Below the pieces are notes generated by a model. The model ran no database searches and was not told the origin of the DNA. It saw only the letters and a program-made list of their open reading frames with translations. Of a stretch of DNA of 64,000 nt, positions 21,668-32,484 are shown one piece after another. A program made the position numbers and the translations under genes. The number at the start of each line of letters is the position of its first letter. Within the stretch, counting starts at the first letter, position 1. Source of the DNA: Nematopogon swammerdamellus (lineage: Eukaryota; Arthropoda; Insecta; Lepidoptera; Adelidae); NCBI GenBank assembly GCA_946902875.1, contig OX336340.1, forward strand, positions 12,725,566-12,789,565, in the 5' to 3' direction.

Positions 21668-22530
21668 TTTTTTTTTATTGCTTCCGAACTGGGTGGCTCC
21701 ACCCGTGGTCGAAACCTCAGGGGCAGCCAATTTCACCGCCGAGGAGGTGCCAGTCCGGCTTGATGGTGGATTACTGTTGCTGGGGAAAGGCCATTAACCC
21801 GCGATTTGAAGATCCGTGGATTGTAGGAGTGGGGAAATATATTCCCTGGGAGCCCGTTCCACACCTTTGCAGTGCGACACAAGAAAGATTTAGAGAATCG
21901 TGCAGTTCGAAGAACTCTTCTGTCGACTACAAAGGGGTGTTCCGCGAGAGTATGGTGGGTTTGGCGAAGGTGAACAGGAGATGGAGGGATAAGGGAAGCA
22001 AGTTCGTCAGAGCAGCGGCCATAGTAGTACCGATAAAACAGGCTCAATGAACCAACCATACGTCTGTACTTTAGAGGTTGAAGGTCCTTTGTGAGCACAG
22101 AGTCACCAATGAGGCGAATGGCTCGTCGCTGAATAGAATCCAAGGCTGAAAGAAGGTACTCATGGGAACCCTCCCAAAGATGACTGCAATATTCCATCAC
22201 CGGTCTTACTTGTGCTTTGTAGAGTGTAAGTAGTTGGACCGGCGTGAAAAATCGCCGACATCGGTAGAGGATCCCTAATTTTCGAGACGCTAGTTTCGCC
22301 TTGCACTCTATGAACGATCGAAACCCAACGTCCCTGGAAGCCTCCATATCCAAGACGCCCAGACTACCATCGTTGGGGACTTGGCTGCCCTGAAAAGTGC
22401 TTAGAGAGGAAACTGATCAGCCTTAGTAGAGAAGGCACAAGCTTGCATCTTGGCTACGTTTAAGTTGACCAAGTTCTTCTTCCCCCAAAGAAGATACTTT
22501 TTCGAGAACCTGGTCAACCGTAGCAACAGT
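21668..22530 (-). mobile_element. Jockey/CR1-like LINE 3' fragment nested in the hAT element
   Basis: Translation of 22353-21733 is open and contains ASRKLGILYRCRRFFTP, LYKAQVRPVMEYCSHLW and SALDSIQRRAIRLIGD, then AKVWNGLPGNIFPHSYNPRIF: the thumb and C-terminal segment of reverse transcriptase ORF2. Upstream, other frames continue to about 22530. A T-run at 21668-21677 is the reversed A-tail. Related fragments lie at 26690-28961 and 45370-46330. No RT catalytic motif remains, so it is dead. Confidence 0.85.
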
Positions 22531-22534
22531 TGAC

Positions 22535-23010
22535 TAATCTTTGCTTAGTTGAAAGTGAGATTTAAGGAAACATAGAGCGTCTAAACTGGGATCACCCATG
22601 CCACTTCTTAAATTTCTTGTTAAATAACCTGCTGCTGAAAATTCCCTTTCGGCTCCCAAACTTGTCGGCGGAATCGTGCGTGAGTAGGTGACCGCATGTC
22701 TATACCTTTTCTAGACATGGGGTCTCTCTCACCGTTACACTCAAATAATGCCATTTCAATTCTTGTGACATCACGCAGATTTTCCTTACCGGTGTTAGAA
22801 GGTTTTTTTGTCATTACTTTGGCACTTTCCACCTCCAGCCGAGGATCGACAATGTCCAAAGTAGGTGTCGGCGAAGATGAAGCGGACGCAGACTCCGACC
22901 TCTCTAACTGTGTTTGATTTTGTACAGTCGAATGTAATCTGCGATATACTCGTTCTATACCACCAGGCAGTTCATCATTGTCCGGGTATACTTCATCACG
23001 TCTGACTGAA
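22535..23010 (-). pseudogene. hAT transposase C-terminal (dimerisation) region, decayed
   Basis: Read 23010 to 22535, one frame gives a stretch containing LDIVDPRLEVESAKVMTKK and TRIEMALFECNGERD. A frameshift near 22710 then leads to TIPPTSLGAEREFSAAGYL, NLRSGMGDPSLDALCFLKS. The P-T-S-x-x-A-E-R-x-F-S-A-A-G block with the following L-x-L-CFL motif is the hallmark of the hAT dimerisation domain. The catalytic part is absent. It sits inside 8-bp duplicated hAT ends, so it is the element's own former transposase. The start of the decayed frame is approximate. Confidence 0.8.
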
Positions 23011-23554
23011 GTACGCAGTAGGGTTATGTAGGTACATTACCATGTAGGTGTTCATTCATAGTTAGGCGTTGATCAATCCTTGATTTCAAAGCTTGATTAT
23101 TCCGGTGTGATTATTATTATTTTTTTAATTAAGTACGTTCTTTATTGGATGAAAAATGATGATGATGATTAAGTAACCCACCCATAACCCATTTCACATA
23201 AAATAGCACTGTTTTTATGCATTTAAAACCAAATGACGGGGAATGTTTGAAAAACCTAATAAAAATCGGAACATCGGAAAAATCGATTTTAATATTAAAA
23301 AAATCCGTTTTAAAATAGCACTAAAATTGTCCGATTTTCGGTTTTTTCGATTTCCGATTTTCCGATTTTGGATGCCCTAAATAGTAGCCTATATTTACAC
23401 GATTTTAACATTTTATTGGAAATGTTTACATATTTGGGTACGAAGTAATTTAGTAAATAATTACATAGGTACCTATAAATAGCACTCGTGAACAAAATAA
23501 TGCCTAATGAGTGTGATTTAAATGTGACAACTATCATGTGATCGCTAACGAGCG

Positions 23555-23816
23555 TATGACGGAGGATACACGCTAGGTTTTTCATCAGTTCAGTCCATCA
23601 GTCTGGTTAAACCATGGTCCAGACTGACCGTTTAATCTACTTTGATGGATGGATGGTTTGGAATGATGGACCAGACTGATGGATTTTAAAATATTTTGAT
23701 ACTAGACTGATGGCAGACTGATAGTGCGAATGCATTTTACGTCTGGCGTCAATCTGGTCGTGACCAAGGTCACGGACTGAACTGATGCCAAACCTTGCGT
23801 GTAAACTCCGTCTATG
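23555..23816. mobile_element. MITE with about 40-bp imperfect TIRs and internal CCAGACTGATGG repeats
   Basis: The left GACGGAGGATACACGCTAGG...CATCAGTTCAGTCC pairs with the right GGACTGAACTGATG...GCGTGTAAACTCCGTC. The interior consists of variations on CAGACTGATGG. Confidence 0.7.
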
Positions 23817-25026
23817 AGATCGCCGAGCGAGCAGGCTCGCGCGATGATTTGCCGCGCGAGGCTGCTCGCTCAGTCAGTACGCGGCTAATGATGAGGCAGG
23901 CGTCCGGTTTCTCCCGGACCGTGTCCGGGTCTGTTCCGTTACAGCTAAGTATAAATAAACACATCCTAATATGAGGATAGCTTTGCCAGAGATACGATGA
24001 TCTGAGTGCGGTGTACACGTCACAATTTCTCCACAACGCGATATACAGACGAACTGAGGTGCAGGTGCAGGTTACACGGAGATCTGGTGTAGGTAACTTG
24101 TAACAAGTAGGTATAATGACTCGGAAGAGTCGTAGAAAACGCAAGAGTCACGCAAGATCATTATTGTGTTGATCTCTCGCTCCAGGTTTTGGAGGTGATG
24201 GAATATCTGGTACAATGTGTTCCAAATAAAGATATAGAGTCGGTTTATGGTACAGTGTTAAAATAAGACGATAAAAGAAGCAATCGAATTTGTTTTAAAA
24301 TTGTTTAGAATATTATTAGAATTTCACAATATGTGTTGTTGTTACCTCGCATCCTGCTTCTCCAATCCACTCGTGCACACTTGCTAGAACTGTCGGATGA
24401 TCACATCGAAACGTATCCTGTACTTATTTCTCAGACCCGCAGTAACGGACTACGTAATAACGGTAACAAAAAATGTAAGGCTGTCGAGAAATTAATTCTT
24501 ACGGGCAGAATATCAATGACTGAACATTGTGTACTTTTCTGCGAATCCAGCCGACATCATGCATAGAATAAATAATGTTTGTTTCCGGCAGCGTATAGTA
24601 TATTAAATGTTCAAAGAAATCATAATTAAAATACACCAGCGTAAAAAGGAGGCCAATGCTAGCGCTATAATTGACCTTGGTAATCGACCGTTACTTGCAT
24701 GTAAAGCCCGGAAGAAAAATTCAGTTTTCTCCAACTTTTATCGTGTTACTGTTTACGGTGGGGATATGAAGCAATGTCGCCGCATTGTGCGGCACTCGTA
24801 AATAGCGACAGAACGAATGCAGATGAGGCAATGAGCCGTCGAAGCACGTGCTCTACTTGCGGCACGCTCACTAATACAAATACACTTGTTTGTATGTTAC
24901 TCTGCATTCTTCTTCTTCGATTCTTTGCTTCTAACTTCTAATCGTAATATTTGGTTCAAGTTGAAAGTGACTTCCAACTAAGCGGTCCTACATTCCAACG
25001 CAGCGATAGTTTGCAGTGCCGATTCA
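23817..25026. other. No gene seen
   Basis: Mixed AT-rich sequence with short GC-rich words near 23820-23880. No splice-flanked exon or repeat was recognised. Confidence 0.35.
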
Positions 25027-25034
25027 CCGATAAC

Positions 25035-26308
25035 CAGTGGCGGCTGGTGACTTCAATGACCGGTAGTGCGCTAAGTACCTACCTACTTAAATATAAAATT
25101 TCCCAACACATTCCCAATGTTTTTTTAAGATAGCGAATTCCGAATTTTTTAAACGCCTGCGTTTTATTATGTACGTACCTAGTATGAATATTCTCAAGAC
25201 ACTCAATGAGTTGCAAAAAATAAGAAAAAAAATCCAAACAAGTTTTTTTATTAATTTTTAGTACCATTATGAACACACCCATAGACCACAACACTACTGC
25301 AGCTTTCAAAAAGAAAACAGTAGTAATGTCCCAAAAATACTTTAAAAAAATATATAAAAATAAAAACATTTGAAAGTAAGAATTGAACCCGGGATCACCT
25401 GATTGTAAAGCCTTCCCTTTAACCAACGCTTAGGCAAATATCGGCACCACTTAATTCACAGTATCACGTTACGTGACAGAAAGCACAAAACCCACAGAGC
25501 ATCGATAGCGCGCGCGTGCCCCCTCCTAGAGACGCCCTGAGCGCGATATCCCTACAACGCCGTTGAAGCCTGTGGGTGTGGCCTATGACTTACATATGTG
25601 TGTTGTGCGTGTGCATTTGTTTTGTGCGTGTGCCTAACTTGCTCCTCTTTGTGTGTAGTGTCGATACTAACACACACACACATACACAGAGCTAGCAGCA
25701 CTGCGTGCTGTTATTGGGTTTCAAATATTATTATTACTTTCGCCTCTAGAGAGGCGGCGGCGCTACTAACTTACTGCTCTGTGACAAAACCTAACCATAT
25801 TTCATTTTAAATATTCGCGCGCTAACGGGTATGTGACATCACATGACAGCGCGCTGACTCTAGGTAGACGGACTCGTGCAAAACGAATCGCTCGCGACGT
25901 GTAGCACGCGCGGGTGGGTGGGTATTCACGATATAGCCTCCTTGTTTGGCGCTCGTGCGCCGCATGCAGAACTCCATTTCGTCCCATACTGTTTCTATGA
26001 AGTATCTTTTGTCTCACGCGCCAGCGGGTGCCAGCGGTGTTTTGGCGATCCCCATACATTCAGTATGGGAGAACCGCGTGCGTTTTCGATTCCGCACGGG
26101 GCACGCTAGCGATGGCACGGGTTTACTCGCAAAAGCGTGCCTGTGTGCTATAAAATAAGGTCGAATTCTCATTCGTATTTATTTGGATTACGACCTTTAT
26201 GGTTTTAATGTAGGTATGTTGTAAGATATTATTTATTTTGAGTGAAGTGAAGATTCTCGTGGTATGGCAGTGCGGAGCACAAGCGCACTTTAGGACCAGC
26301 CGCCACTG
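25035..26308. mobile_element. Non-autonomous hAT-type element with 8-bp target duplication
   Basis: The TIRs CAGTGGCGGCTGGT and complement (ACCAGCCGCCACTG) are bracketed by CCGATAAC at 25027-25034 and 26309-26316. The CAGTGGCG start and 8-bp duplication fit hAT. The interior has a tRNA-like SINE head (25380-25445, minus) and a CA/GT-rich stretch near 25590-25690; no transposase is recognised. Confidence 0.8.
25376..25446 (-). mobile_element. tRNA-derived SINE head or tRNA pseudogene
   Basis: On the minus strand, an A-box-like TAAGCGTTGGTTAA and a B-box GGTTCAATTC are spaced as in a tRNA, but the arms do not fold into a sound tRNA. Confidence 0.5.
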
Positions 26309-26519
26309 CCGATAACCCGTGACGAATAAGTTTTATCAACAGAAAAGCAAAATCATACTGTCTCTACCCTAATAAATATTGTGTCATGCTTCCCTCGCAT
26401 GGTGCTTTTTTTCGGTGACACTGCTCTTAAGAAACAAGATGAACGTCTCACGTCTCACCTGCATTTGCATAACAACGACACTTGATTTATGTTAATTCAA
26501 TTTTATATTGATTGATCTT

Positions 26520-26640
26520 CAAGTACGTCGGCGGAAAACAGTGGTTCCCGTACGGCTGAAGGCCGGGAGGACTGGAGGAAAATTGGAAAGACGTATGTCC
26601 AGCAATGGACGCATACACGCTGACTGACTGAGAATTGATT
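26520..26640 (+). mobile_element. LINE ORF2 C-terminal fragment
   Basis: GAAGGCCGGGAGGACTGGAGG and GTATGTCCAGCAATGGAC match the minus-strand fragment at 60025-60260, the end of an endonuclease/reverse transcriptase reading VGRPP...W...AYVQQW. Confidence 0.6.
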
Positions 26641-26795
26641 TGCCGATAAGACATGAGGTGACCCCTACACACATCACACACCACGCTTTGCTGGCAGACT
26701 TGTACTCGAGCAAACTCTACATCTCAAAATATTACGATAGACTTGGACTAAACTAGAAAATATTAACAAATCGTTCGACCGCTATAACGAAACCA

Positions 26796-28485
26796 GTGGA
26801 CCGCGTAACAATGGAACGTGCTCAACCAGTAGTCAACCTATTGTTTACGTTTGAGCACATCGGCAGAATTGGTGACAAATTGATCGAACACCCATCTGGG
26901 AGCCGTCAATTCTGGTCTCTCGCCAAATCTGTCGAAGCAAACTTCTGTCGCTCCTCACTCCCACCGCTGCAGCGGCCCGACGGCTCGCTCGCTTTTTCCG
27001 CCAAAGAGAAGGCCGATCTCCTAGTGGCACTCTTTGCTCAAAATTCGCATCTGGACGATGGCGGTGCCAAACCACCATCCATTCCTGGGTGTGATTGCAC
27101 CATGCCAGAAATACAGTTCCGCCAAGGCACTGTCCGGCGTGAGTTATTCGCCCTAGATGCGAGAAAAGCGAGTGGACCCGACGGAATCCCTGCACTGGTG
27201 TTAGACATGTGCTCCAGAGCTAGCCCCTGTCCTCACACGCCTGTATCGCCTGTCTTACTCCACTGGTCGCGTGCCGTCAGCTTGGAAATCTGCTAACGTG
27301 CAGCCTGTCCCCAAGAAAGGGGACCGTTCCGATCCGAAAAACTACCGCCCGATAGCAATCACCTCATTACTCTGCAAAGTGATGGAGCGCATCATCAACA
27401 CTCAATTGATGACATACCTAGAAAGGAAGGACCTCCTAAGCGACCGCCAATATGGATTTCGCCCAAATCGGTCAGCTGGGGACCTTCTGGTTCACGTATG
27501 TCACAAAATGGGTGATGCGCTCGAAAATCACGGCGAGGGCATGGCTATCGGGTTGGACGTAGCGAAAGCGTTCGATCGGGTCTGGCATAAAGCCCTTCTT
27601 TCCAAGCTGCCGTCATATGGCCTACCGTCCGGCTTGTGTGACTGGATTGGCGACTTCCTGCATGGTCGCAATATTAAAGTCTTGATTGACGGTTGCTGCT
27701 CAGACGCCATGTTAGTTGATGCCGGCGTACCGCAAGGTTCCGTGCTGTCCCCGACCCTCTTTCTGCTGCATATTAATGATCTGCTCGAATCGGGCGAAAT
27801 TAATTGCTATGCAGACGACAGCACGCCACTAGCCAGGTACACATGTCATCCAACCGCAAGCCTGGCCGAGGTGGAGAAAAACAGGCTACATCTTGTGCTT
27901 GAGCTCGAGGAGACCCTAAATAAGGTCTCCACCTGGGGCCTCCAAAACCTCGTCGAGTTTAACGCAAGTAAAACCCAGGCGTGTGTATTCAGCGCGAAGC
28001 GGACACCGTTCACTGCAGCCCCCACCTTCCAAGGAACTAGTCTCAAGGTCGAGGAGCACATTGGGATTCTCGGGGTCGAACTAACTCGCGACCTTAATTT
28101 TGGACGCCACATCGAGGAAAAAGCTAAGGTAGCCTCAAGGAAGCTGGGAGTCCTCAACAAGGTGCGTCAGTACTTTACGCCGAGCCAAAAACTGCTGCTT
28201 TATAAAGCGCAGATTCGCTCATGCGTGGAGTACTGTTCGCATCTGTGGGACGGATCCGCAAAATACCTGCTCGGCTCCTTAGACTCGATTCAGCGTCGCG
28301 CTGTCCGCCTCGTTAACGACCCCGAGGTATCCCGAAACTTAGAGACCTTACAACTCCGCAGGGACGTTGGATCTTTGTGTGTGTTCTATCGCCTGTACCA
28401 CGGAGAGTGTTCCAAGGAGCTGCACGATGCGATCCCTCCATCCCCATTCTACCATCGTTCCACCCGCAACAGGTTGGGAATGAAA
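26796..28485 (+). pseudogene. Reverse transcriptase of a Jockey/CR1-like LINE (one frameshift, 5' and 3' broken)
   Basis: The enzyme copies LINE RNA into DNA at the target. The frame 26796-27296 carries HPSGSRQFWSLAKSVE and ALDARKASGPDGIPALVL. A frameshift near 27230-27280 moves to the 27271-28488 frame. That frame has PVPKKGDRSDPKNYRPIAI, FRPNRSAGDLL, the first catalytic Asp in GLDVAKAFDRVWH, GVPQGSVLSPTLF, and the YADDS box in place of the more usual FADD. The thumb follows (KLGVLNKVRQYFTP, YKAQIRSCVEYCSHLWDG, LDSIQRRAVRLV). The coding part ends where the nested repeat begins and resumes at 28735 with VANMWNSLPPASFPL. Third positions are GC-rich, unlike the CR1 copy at 32-37 kb, so this is a different family. 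It was fairly recent when interrupted. Confidence 0.9.
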
Positions 28486-28735
28486 TGAAATGAAATGAAA
28501 TGAAATGAAATATGTTTATTTATCTTATTTACACGATTATACAATTGAAAGAATAACTTAACTAGCTTAAAAAAAAACAATAAGATAAATGGGTGTCTGT
28601 CTCAGCTTATTGCTGCGACAGCGGGCGAGCCTTCTGCCGCAGCACTGATTTTCAGACAGACCCCACACACTGCATCCACACACTGTCGATATTCCCCCAC
28701 TTAGGACAAATCGATCCTGTAAATCCTTTATTTAC
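28484..28735 (-). mobile_element. Retroelement 3' end with (TTTCA)n tail, inserted in reverse in the LINE
   Basis: Begins with five TGAAA units (a reversed TTTCA tail) and runs to TTATTTACAGG. It splits the LINE frame between LGMK and VANMW. The tail type suggests a short 5'-truncated LINE. Confidence 0.65.
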
Positions 28736-28961
28736 AGGGTTGCTAACATGTGGAATTCACTCCCACCTGCATCCTTTCCTCTAATGTACAGTCTGGGGTC
28801 CTTCAAACATAATGTGAAGGTGCACCTAGCCGGCCGACAAGGTATTCGCAGCCCCCGTAAATATTCGAATGCCCGTGGGCGCCGTCGGACTACACCTCTG
28901 CGTTAGTCTGGCGCGCGCCATTTGTCGTGCTCCCCATAAAAAAAAAAAAAAAAAAAAAAAA

Positions 28962-30000
28962 CGTATCTATTTCCAAAAATAGCTCTTGTTTTCTACGAAT
29001 ATTAGCAGTTACTTAAGGAAGTCGTATTTTTCTTGTCTCTAATTGTATGTTAATTGGTTAATGCTAATGAATCCATCAAAATTAGCAAGAGGAGTAACGG
29101 AGATTATTCTTAGCCATGAACATGTCCAAAACTGCTGAGTCCATGTTTTTATAAAGTCGTCTAATCTAATGAACACTGTTATTGGTTATTTGATGGACTA
29201 GACATAATTATAAACAAATTGAATCACGTGTACAATCAATCTCCACTGCATACGTGGGTAGGCAGTTAGGCACATGTTTTATCGTCGATCTTAGTGACAA
29301 GCGGTTGTTCAACCCGGTTATTTTAAATTAGTATGACCACATCATCTAAAAAATAATTGAGAAGTAAAGCAATTAGTGAGGTTTTTTTCTCACCCACAAT
29401 GTACGACACGGGTCAAGTGTGAAAACACATTGCTTACTTCTTCGATCAATGTCAAGTTTCTTTGTGGTCGAAATTTTACACAAAAGACGCTGCAACTGGA
29501 CTGTAGCTAATGTGATGGATGATGGATGGATACGCCTGCGCGGGACCATAGGCGGAACCTGACTGACGCGCTGGCAGGTAGCGTCTGCAAAAAACAGGGG
29601 TTTGCAAATCCGCGTAGCATCTCTAGCAGATTTCCATTTGTAGGCACGTTCAATCATAATTATTATGGTGAATTTTATGTGGGCATTGCTCACGCAGCAT
29701 GGTTCAAGCGACTTTATTTAAAACTCTAAACTCCCGTTACACACGATAACCTGCTGCTTTCAACATGGCCCATAATGTAGACGCGGTTAAGCTTTTCGTG
29801 TTGTTAATTGACATAATTACAGTTACCGTACACTACTATACTATCTACCTACATACATGCATGTGATGCATGTAACTATTATGTACAATTCAGTTACATA
29901 TTGAAATTGAATTAAGGCTCTTATAAGACACCGCTTTAGTTACGATCGAGTGAATCGCATGCATAGTTATACGTGTTGAAATGCATCAGATACATAGGTT
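28962..30000. other. No gene seen
   Basis: AT-rich with a short GC-richer block at 29525-29600. No exon is supported. Confidence 0.35.
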
Positions 30001-30008
30001 ATGTACAA

Positions 30009-30211
30009 TGAGCACGGCCGCGAGACGCAGCACTTGTGAAGCCATCCGTCAATCACTAAGGCTCTGGCAACACTCGCTCGTCCAGGATGAGCGCCATCAA
30101 ACTGTGTGTTGCATCTGTCTGTATAGTCCTATGACTTCCCTGAACTATTCCAATGCCAAACCTGTTGCTGACAAGATTGCTAGAATGTGCGAGGACATTG
30201 AAAAAAAAAGT
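30009..30211 (+). CDS. Candidate isolated exon of unknown gene (weak)
   Basis: From ATG 30009 an open frame of 67 codons and two bases runs to a strong donor GTAAGT at 30212. It includes SLRLWQHSLVQDERHQ, a Cys cluster VCCICL, and NAKPVADKIARMCEDIEKK. Composition is protein-like and the donor is perfect. I know no matching family, no partner exon was found, and a retroelement origin is possible (the opposite strand is open too). Confidence 0.25.
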
Positions 30212-30355
30212 GTAAGTAATAAATACATTATAATAATTGAAGTTTCTCATAACTATACCATAGGTATTGATTAGGCGTCTAGCTCATAATGTATTTACGA
30301 ACTGATCCCGTGGCTCCGATTAAAAAAAATATTAAGTACATAACTAAGATTTTAC

Positions 30356-30465
30356 GTGCGTCAATCGGTCAAGTGCGAGTTTTACTCACGCACGGAGGAT
30401 TCCGTAGATCCGCTAAACCACACTTCAAAAAACCATATCTGTGCGGACACGGAACCCTAAAAATA
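30356..30465. repeat. Fragment of the dispersed 'CAAGTGCGAGTTTTACTC' repeat
   Basis: TCAAGTGCGAGTTTTACTCA, CACGGAGGATTCCGTAGATC and GGAACCCTAAAAAT recur near 49430 and 60650. Confidence 0.6.
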
Positions 30466-30619
30466 TATCTTGATGCATTCTATCACTTAGGTATGCTTCA
30501 TTCTTAATGTGTCCACCACGCCGCCGCCGCCGCGCCGTCGTTGTCGTCACCGTGACGCGGGTTCTATCTATGCAAGTCGTTGAGCCGTTTGTCCATGACG
30601 ACAGTCGATAGCGACTAGT

Positions 30620-31430
30620 TTTATTTAAATCTGCATGAAAGGTCAAATTCCGCTCTTTCTGAGAAATGTGCCATCAGTATTACTCACATAATTAGTTTTA
30701 ATATTGTAATATGTAAAACTTCAACTCTCGTGGCAGATCGGTAACTTTTGAAAACACGATTTGATTAACTTCGCACTATAAAAAAAAAATTTACTTAACT
30801 ACATACCACACGCTGTATCCCGAAAATCGGGGTAAGCAGAGTAATCGGGGTTGTGCTGCAAGGACTCTGATAAATTACAGCACAACACCGACCGCTACGT
30901 TTAGCAAAGTATTAGGACAAGATATCTATAAAGCAGCAAGTAAGACACGAAGACCCACCTGCTGCTGGACGGACCGCGGCCAGGTGAGAGGTGGCTATCC
31001 TGTCGCCCTTTAGAACGGCATCTTGTCCTTAGCCCTTAGTCGCCTTTTACGACATGCACGGAGAGAGATGCAGTGGGGCTATTATTTTCAGGTACCGGCC
31101 CCACACAGTACTTAATTGACTAATAAAAACGTATTGGACGTAACGTGACAAAAGCAGGGCTTTGGAAAAAAAATCTTGATTAAAATATCTATGCCGGTAG
31201 CTTTTTACTCTTTTGTTTCAGTTGTTTGTCGTAGTTTTGCATAAAAAATTGGTTACGGAATTTTCGCAAACACTAGCGGAATTCTGTCGGGCTTGTTCGC
31301 TCACATGTAGGCGTCTTTATCGTAAGTGGATAAACGGCCTTATTGCGCTACAGACGCGACGGCGACAGCCGGTGACAAGACAATTAGGTATACCTTTCAT
31401 ATCAGCATGTGGAATTAATGTAATGACTTA
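30620..31430. mobile_element. Dispersed element paralogous to 18600-19380, split by an insertion
   Basis: Left part 30620-30798 and right part 31109-31430 match the 18.6-kb block, which lacks the inserted repeat. Confidence 0.65.
30799..31108. mobile_element. Inserted repeat with target duplication TACTTAA
   Basis: Direct repeats TACTTAA at 30792-30798 and 31109-31115 flank it. It starts CTACATACCACACGCTGTATC and ends GGTACCGGCCCCACACAG. Same family as 14472-14725. Confidence 0.8.
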
Positions 31431-32484
31431 ACACCGTTTCAGTGTAGCGGGAAAATGTGTTTTCCGAAATAGGAGTCTAATTACGCTGCTAATTACGAAT
31501 GTAAGGTAAAGCAGACCTCACCTAGGTCTGCTGTTTTCACCTTTATTACTCTAAGGTTTCACAAATTGAATATGCTTACACGGATTTACGTTATTATTGT
31601 TATTTATTATTGAAAGTTACTTTAATATAATACTTATATATTATATATAAGGTACTAACAAAACATTTATGACTTGCAAAGTTTGTCAGTTCTTCTTCGC
31701 ATTGAATTTAGAAGTGGCGGAATTTTCAACATGTCGAAGCGTAGGTTGGTACCTAATGGATGAAATTATATAATAATAAACAATTAGATGGTAGTACCAC
31801 AGAATAGAAAAGAGTACTCCGTGGTAGTACCCGAAAGGGGGTGACTCTAGACCTGAAACGAGACTACTTTTATTCTACGACATTTTATTTAGATTTTTTT
31901 TTTTTTCACTTCGTGCAAAAGTCATTCATATTCGTTTATTGTCCATAATAACCATGCACTGGTATGACAAACATTTTATAAATTTACATAATCACAAACA
32001 TTCAATTTCCTAAAATTTACAAATGCATTACATAGCCACTCAACTAATAAATAATCATGTACATTATATATAATCTCTAATTGAAGTAAACATTTCTTTT
32101 TTCCTTTTTTCCTTTTAGCGCACACAAAATATTAAAGCATCCATTATACAAATACATAAATATATCGTCTTCATAAAGCAGTACAATTAAATCATGCCAA
32201 TTTAATAAGGTGTGTATTTAAAAAAATAAAAACTTATAATAAAAATAAAAAGCCATAAAACAGTCAATATTAAAATTAAAATAGTCATAGGGTTATAAAA
32301 TCAATGAAATAGAATAGTCAATATTTTACAATACAATAAAAATTACAATAAACACTTAACACCGTCAATTCAATAAAAAGATGTAAATTTCATATCAATC
32401 AGTAAAACATTCAAAATCAAAATAAATAGTAGAATTCAATAATCAGTTCATTAGATAATCAAATTAGTATGTACATTACAGAAA

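Larger units (their letters stand above)
21331..23379 (-). mobile_element. hAT element with decayed transposase and nested LINE fragment
   Basis: The TIRs TAGGGCATCCAAAATCGG and complement are flanked by the perfect 8-bp duplication AATAGTAG (21323-21330, 23380-23387). The subterminal regions consist of repeated TCGATTTTT/ATCGATTTTT words. A transposase remnant lies on the minus strand and a LINE 3' end interrupts it. Confidence 0.88.
26690..28961 (+). mobile_element. Jockey/CR1-like LINE, 5'-truncated, with A-tail and a nested insertion
   Basis: Reverse transcriptase is readable from about 26860 to 28485 and again at 28735-28910. A run of 22 A at 28938-28961 is the tail. The 5' end is fuzzy, and the endonuclease is missing. 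A different sequence with a (TGAAA)n start interrupts the C-terminal coding part. Confidence 0.88.

Noticed and set aside
23812..24144. Minus-strand 110-codon frame
   Set aside because: Composition and codons are not protein-like, with no domain and no splice sites.
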